Source of the DNA: Planctomycetota bacterium | Lineage (GTDB): Bacteria > Planctomycetota > Planctomycetia > Isosphaerales > Isosphaeraceae | Direction of reading: 5' to 3' | Length of the DNA stretch: 5,687 nt | Assembly: GCA_021807585.1 (NCBI GenBank) | Contig: JAKBCQ010000221.1 | Location: 1 to 5,687 of the forward strand | In this document: positions 5,673-5,687 of the stretch, one piece after another | Position numbering within the stretch: position 1 is the first letter of the stretch | Layout of the letters: each line of letters opens with the position of its first letter | Position numbers and translations under genes: made by a program | The notes under the pieces: model-generated | What the model was told of the DNA's origin: nothing | Databases searched by the model: none | What the model saw: only the letters and a program-made list of their open reading frames with translations

Positions 5673-5687
5673 TCGCTTGCGCTCGGC
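5673..5687 (-). repeat. Partial inverted copy of the repeat, cut by the window edge
   Basis: Read on the minus strand the last 15 bases give GCCGAGCGCAAGCGA, matching the GCCCGAAGCGC(G/A)AGCGA core of the family with one or two differences. It lies in inverted orientation to copies A and B, and the rest of the unit falls beyond the window. Confidence 0.55.

Larger units (their letters stand above)
5196..5687. other. Intergenic, non-coding, repeat-rich region
   Basis: No open frame here is convincing. The 60-codon minus-strand frame (5598-5416) runs through the repeats and resembles no family. The stretch holds a family of GC-rich ~26-28 nt repeats (listed separately), AT-rich spacers and small hairpins: GCGGC-TGA-GCCGC at 5308-5320 and TGCGCGC-ACG-GCGCGCA at 5450-5466. 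No clear Rho-independent terminator was found directly after the regulator gene. Confidence 0.7.

Overview
The window is high-GC bacterial DNA (roughly 60% GC, very rich in CGATCG/GATCG words). It carries two divergent gene pairs and a repeat-rich intergenic tail. The repeat family in the tail (core resembling CCCGAAGCGCGAGCGAG) looks like one I associate with Planctomycetes genomes. With weak Shine-Dalgarno use and a polytopic kinase paired with an NtrC-type regulator, this suggests a planctomycete. That assignment is inference from pattern memory, not a database result.

Left part, minus strand (2055 down to 46): a likely promoter is followed by a clear SAM-I (S-box) riboswitch aptamer (2003-1871), then a long leader of about 250 nt, a threonine-synthase-like PLP enzyme (1619/1607-351) and, 35 nt later, an 89-residue ubiquitin-fold sulfur carrier of the MoaD/ThiS/CysO type ending in a free Gly-Gly (315-46). 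A SAM-repressed operon joining a phosphohomoserine-type PLP enzyme to a CysO-like thiocarboxylate carrier is the most interesting feature. It suggests protein-thiocarboxylate-dependent synthesis of homocysteine (or cysteine) rather than plain threonine synthesis.

Middle and right, plus strand (2089 to 5195): a likely divergent promoter drives a two-component system. It consists of a six-helix membrane histidine kinase (2233-3747) with an unusual acidic C-terminal tail and, 44 nt later, an NtrC-family response regulator (3792-5195) with receiver, sigma54 AAA+ and Fis-type HTH domains. The kinase should phosphorylate Asp70 of the regulator, which would then activate sigma54 promoters. No convincing sigma54 promoter was seen in the window, so the targets are probably elsewhere.

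Right end (5196-5687): no supportable gene. It holds four copies plus one partial copy of a ~26-28 nt GC-rich repeat, one pair inverted around an AT-rich centre and one pair in tandem with a 42-nt period, together with small GC hairpins. No rRNA, tRNA, transposase gene or CRISPR array was recognised.
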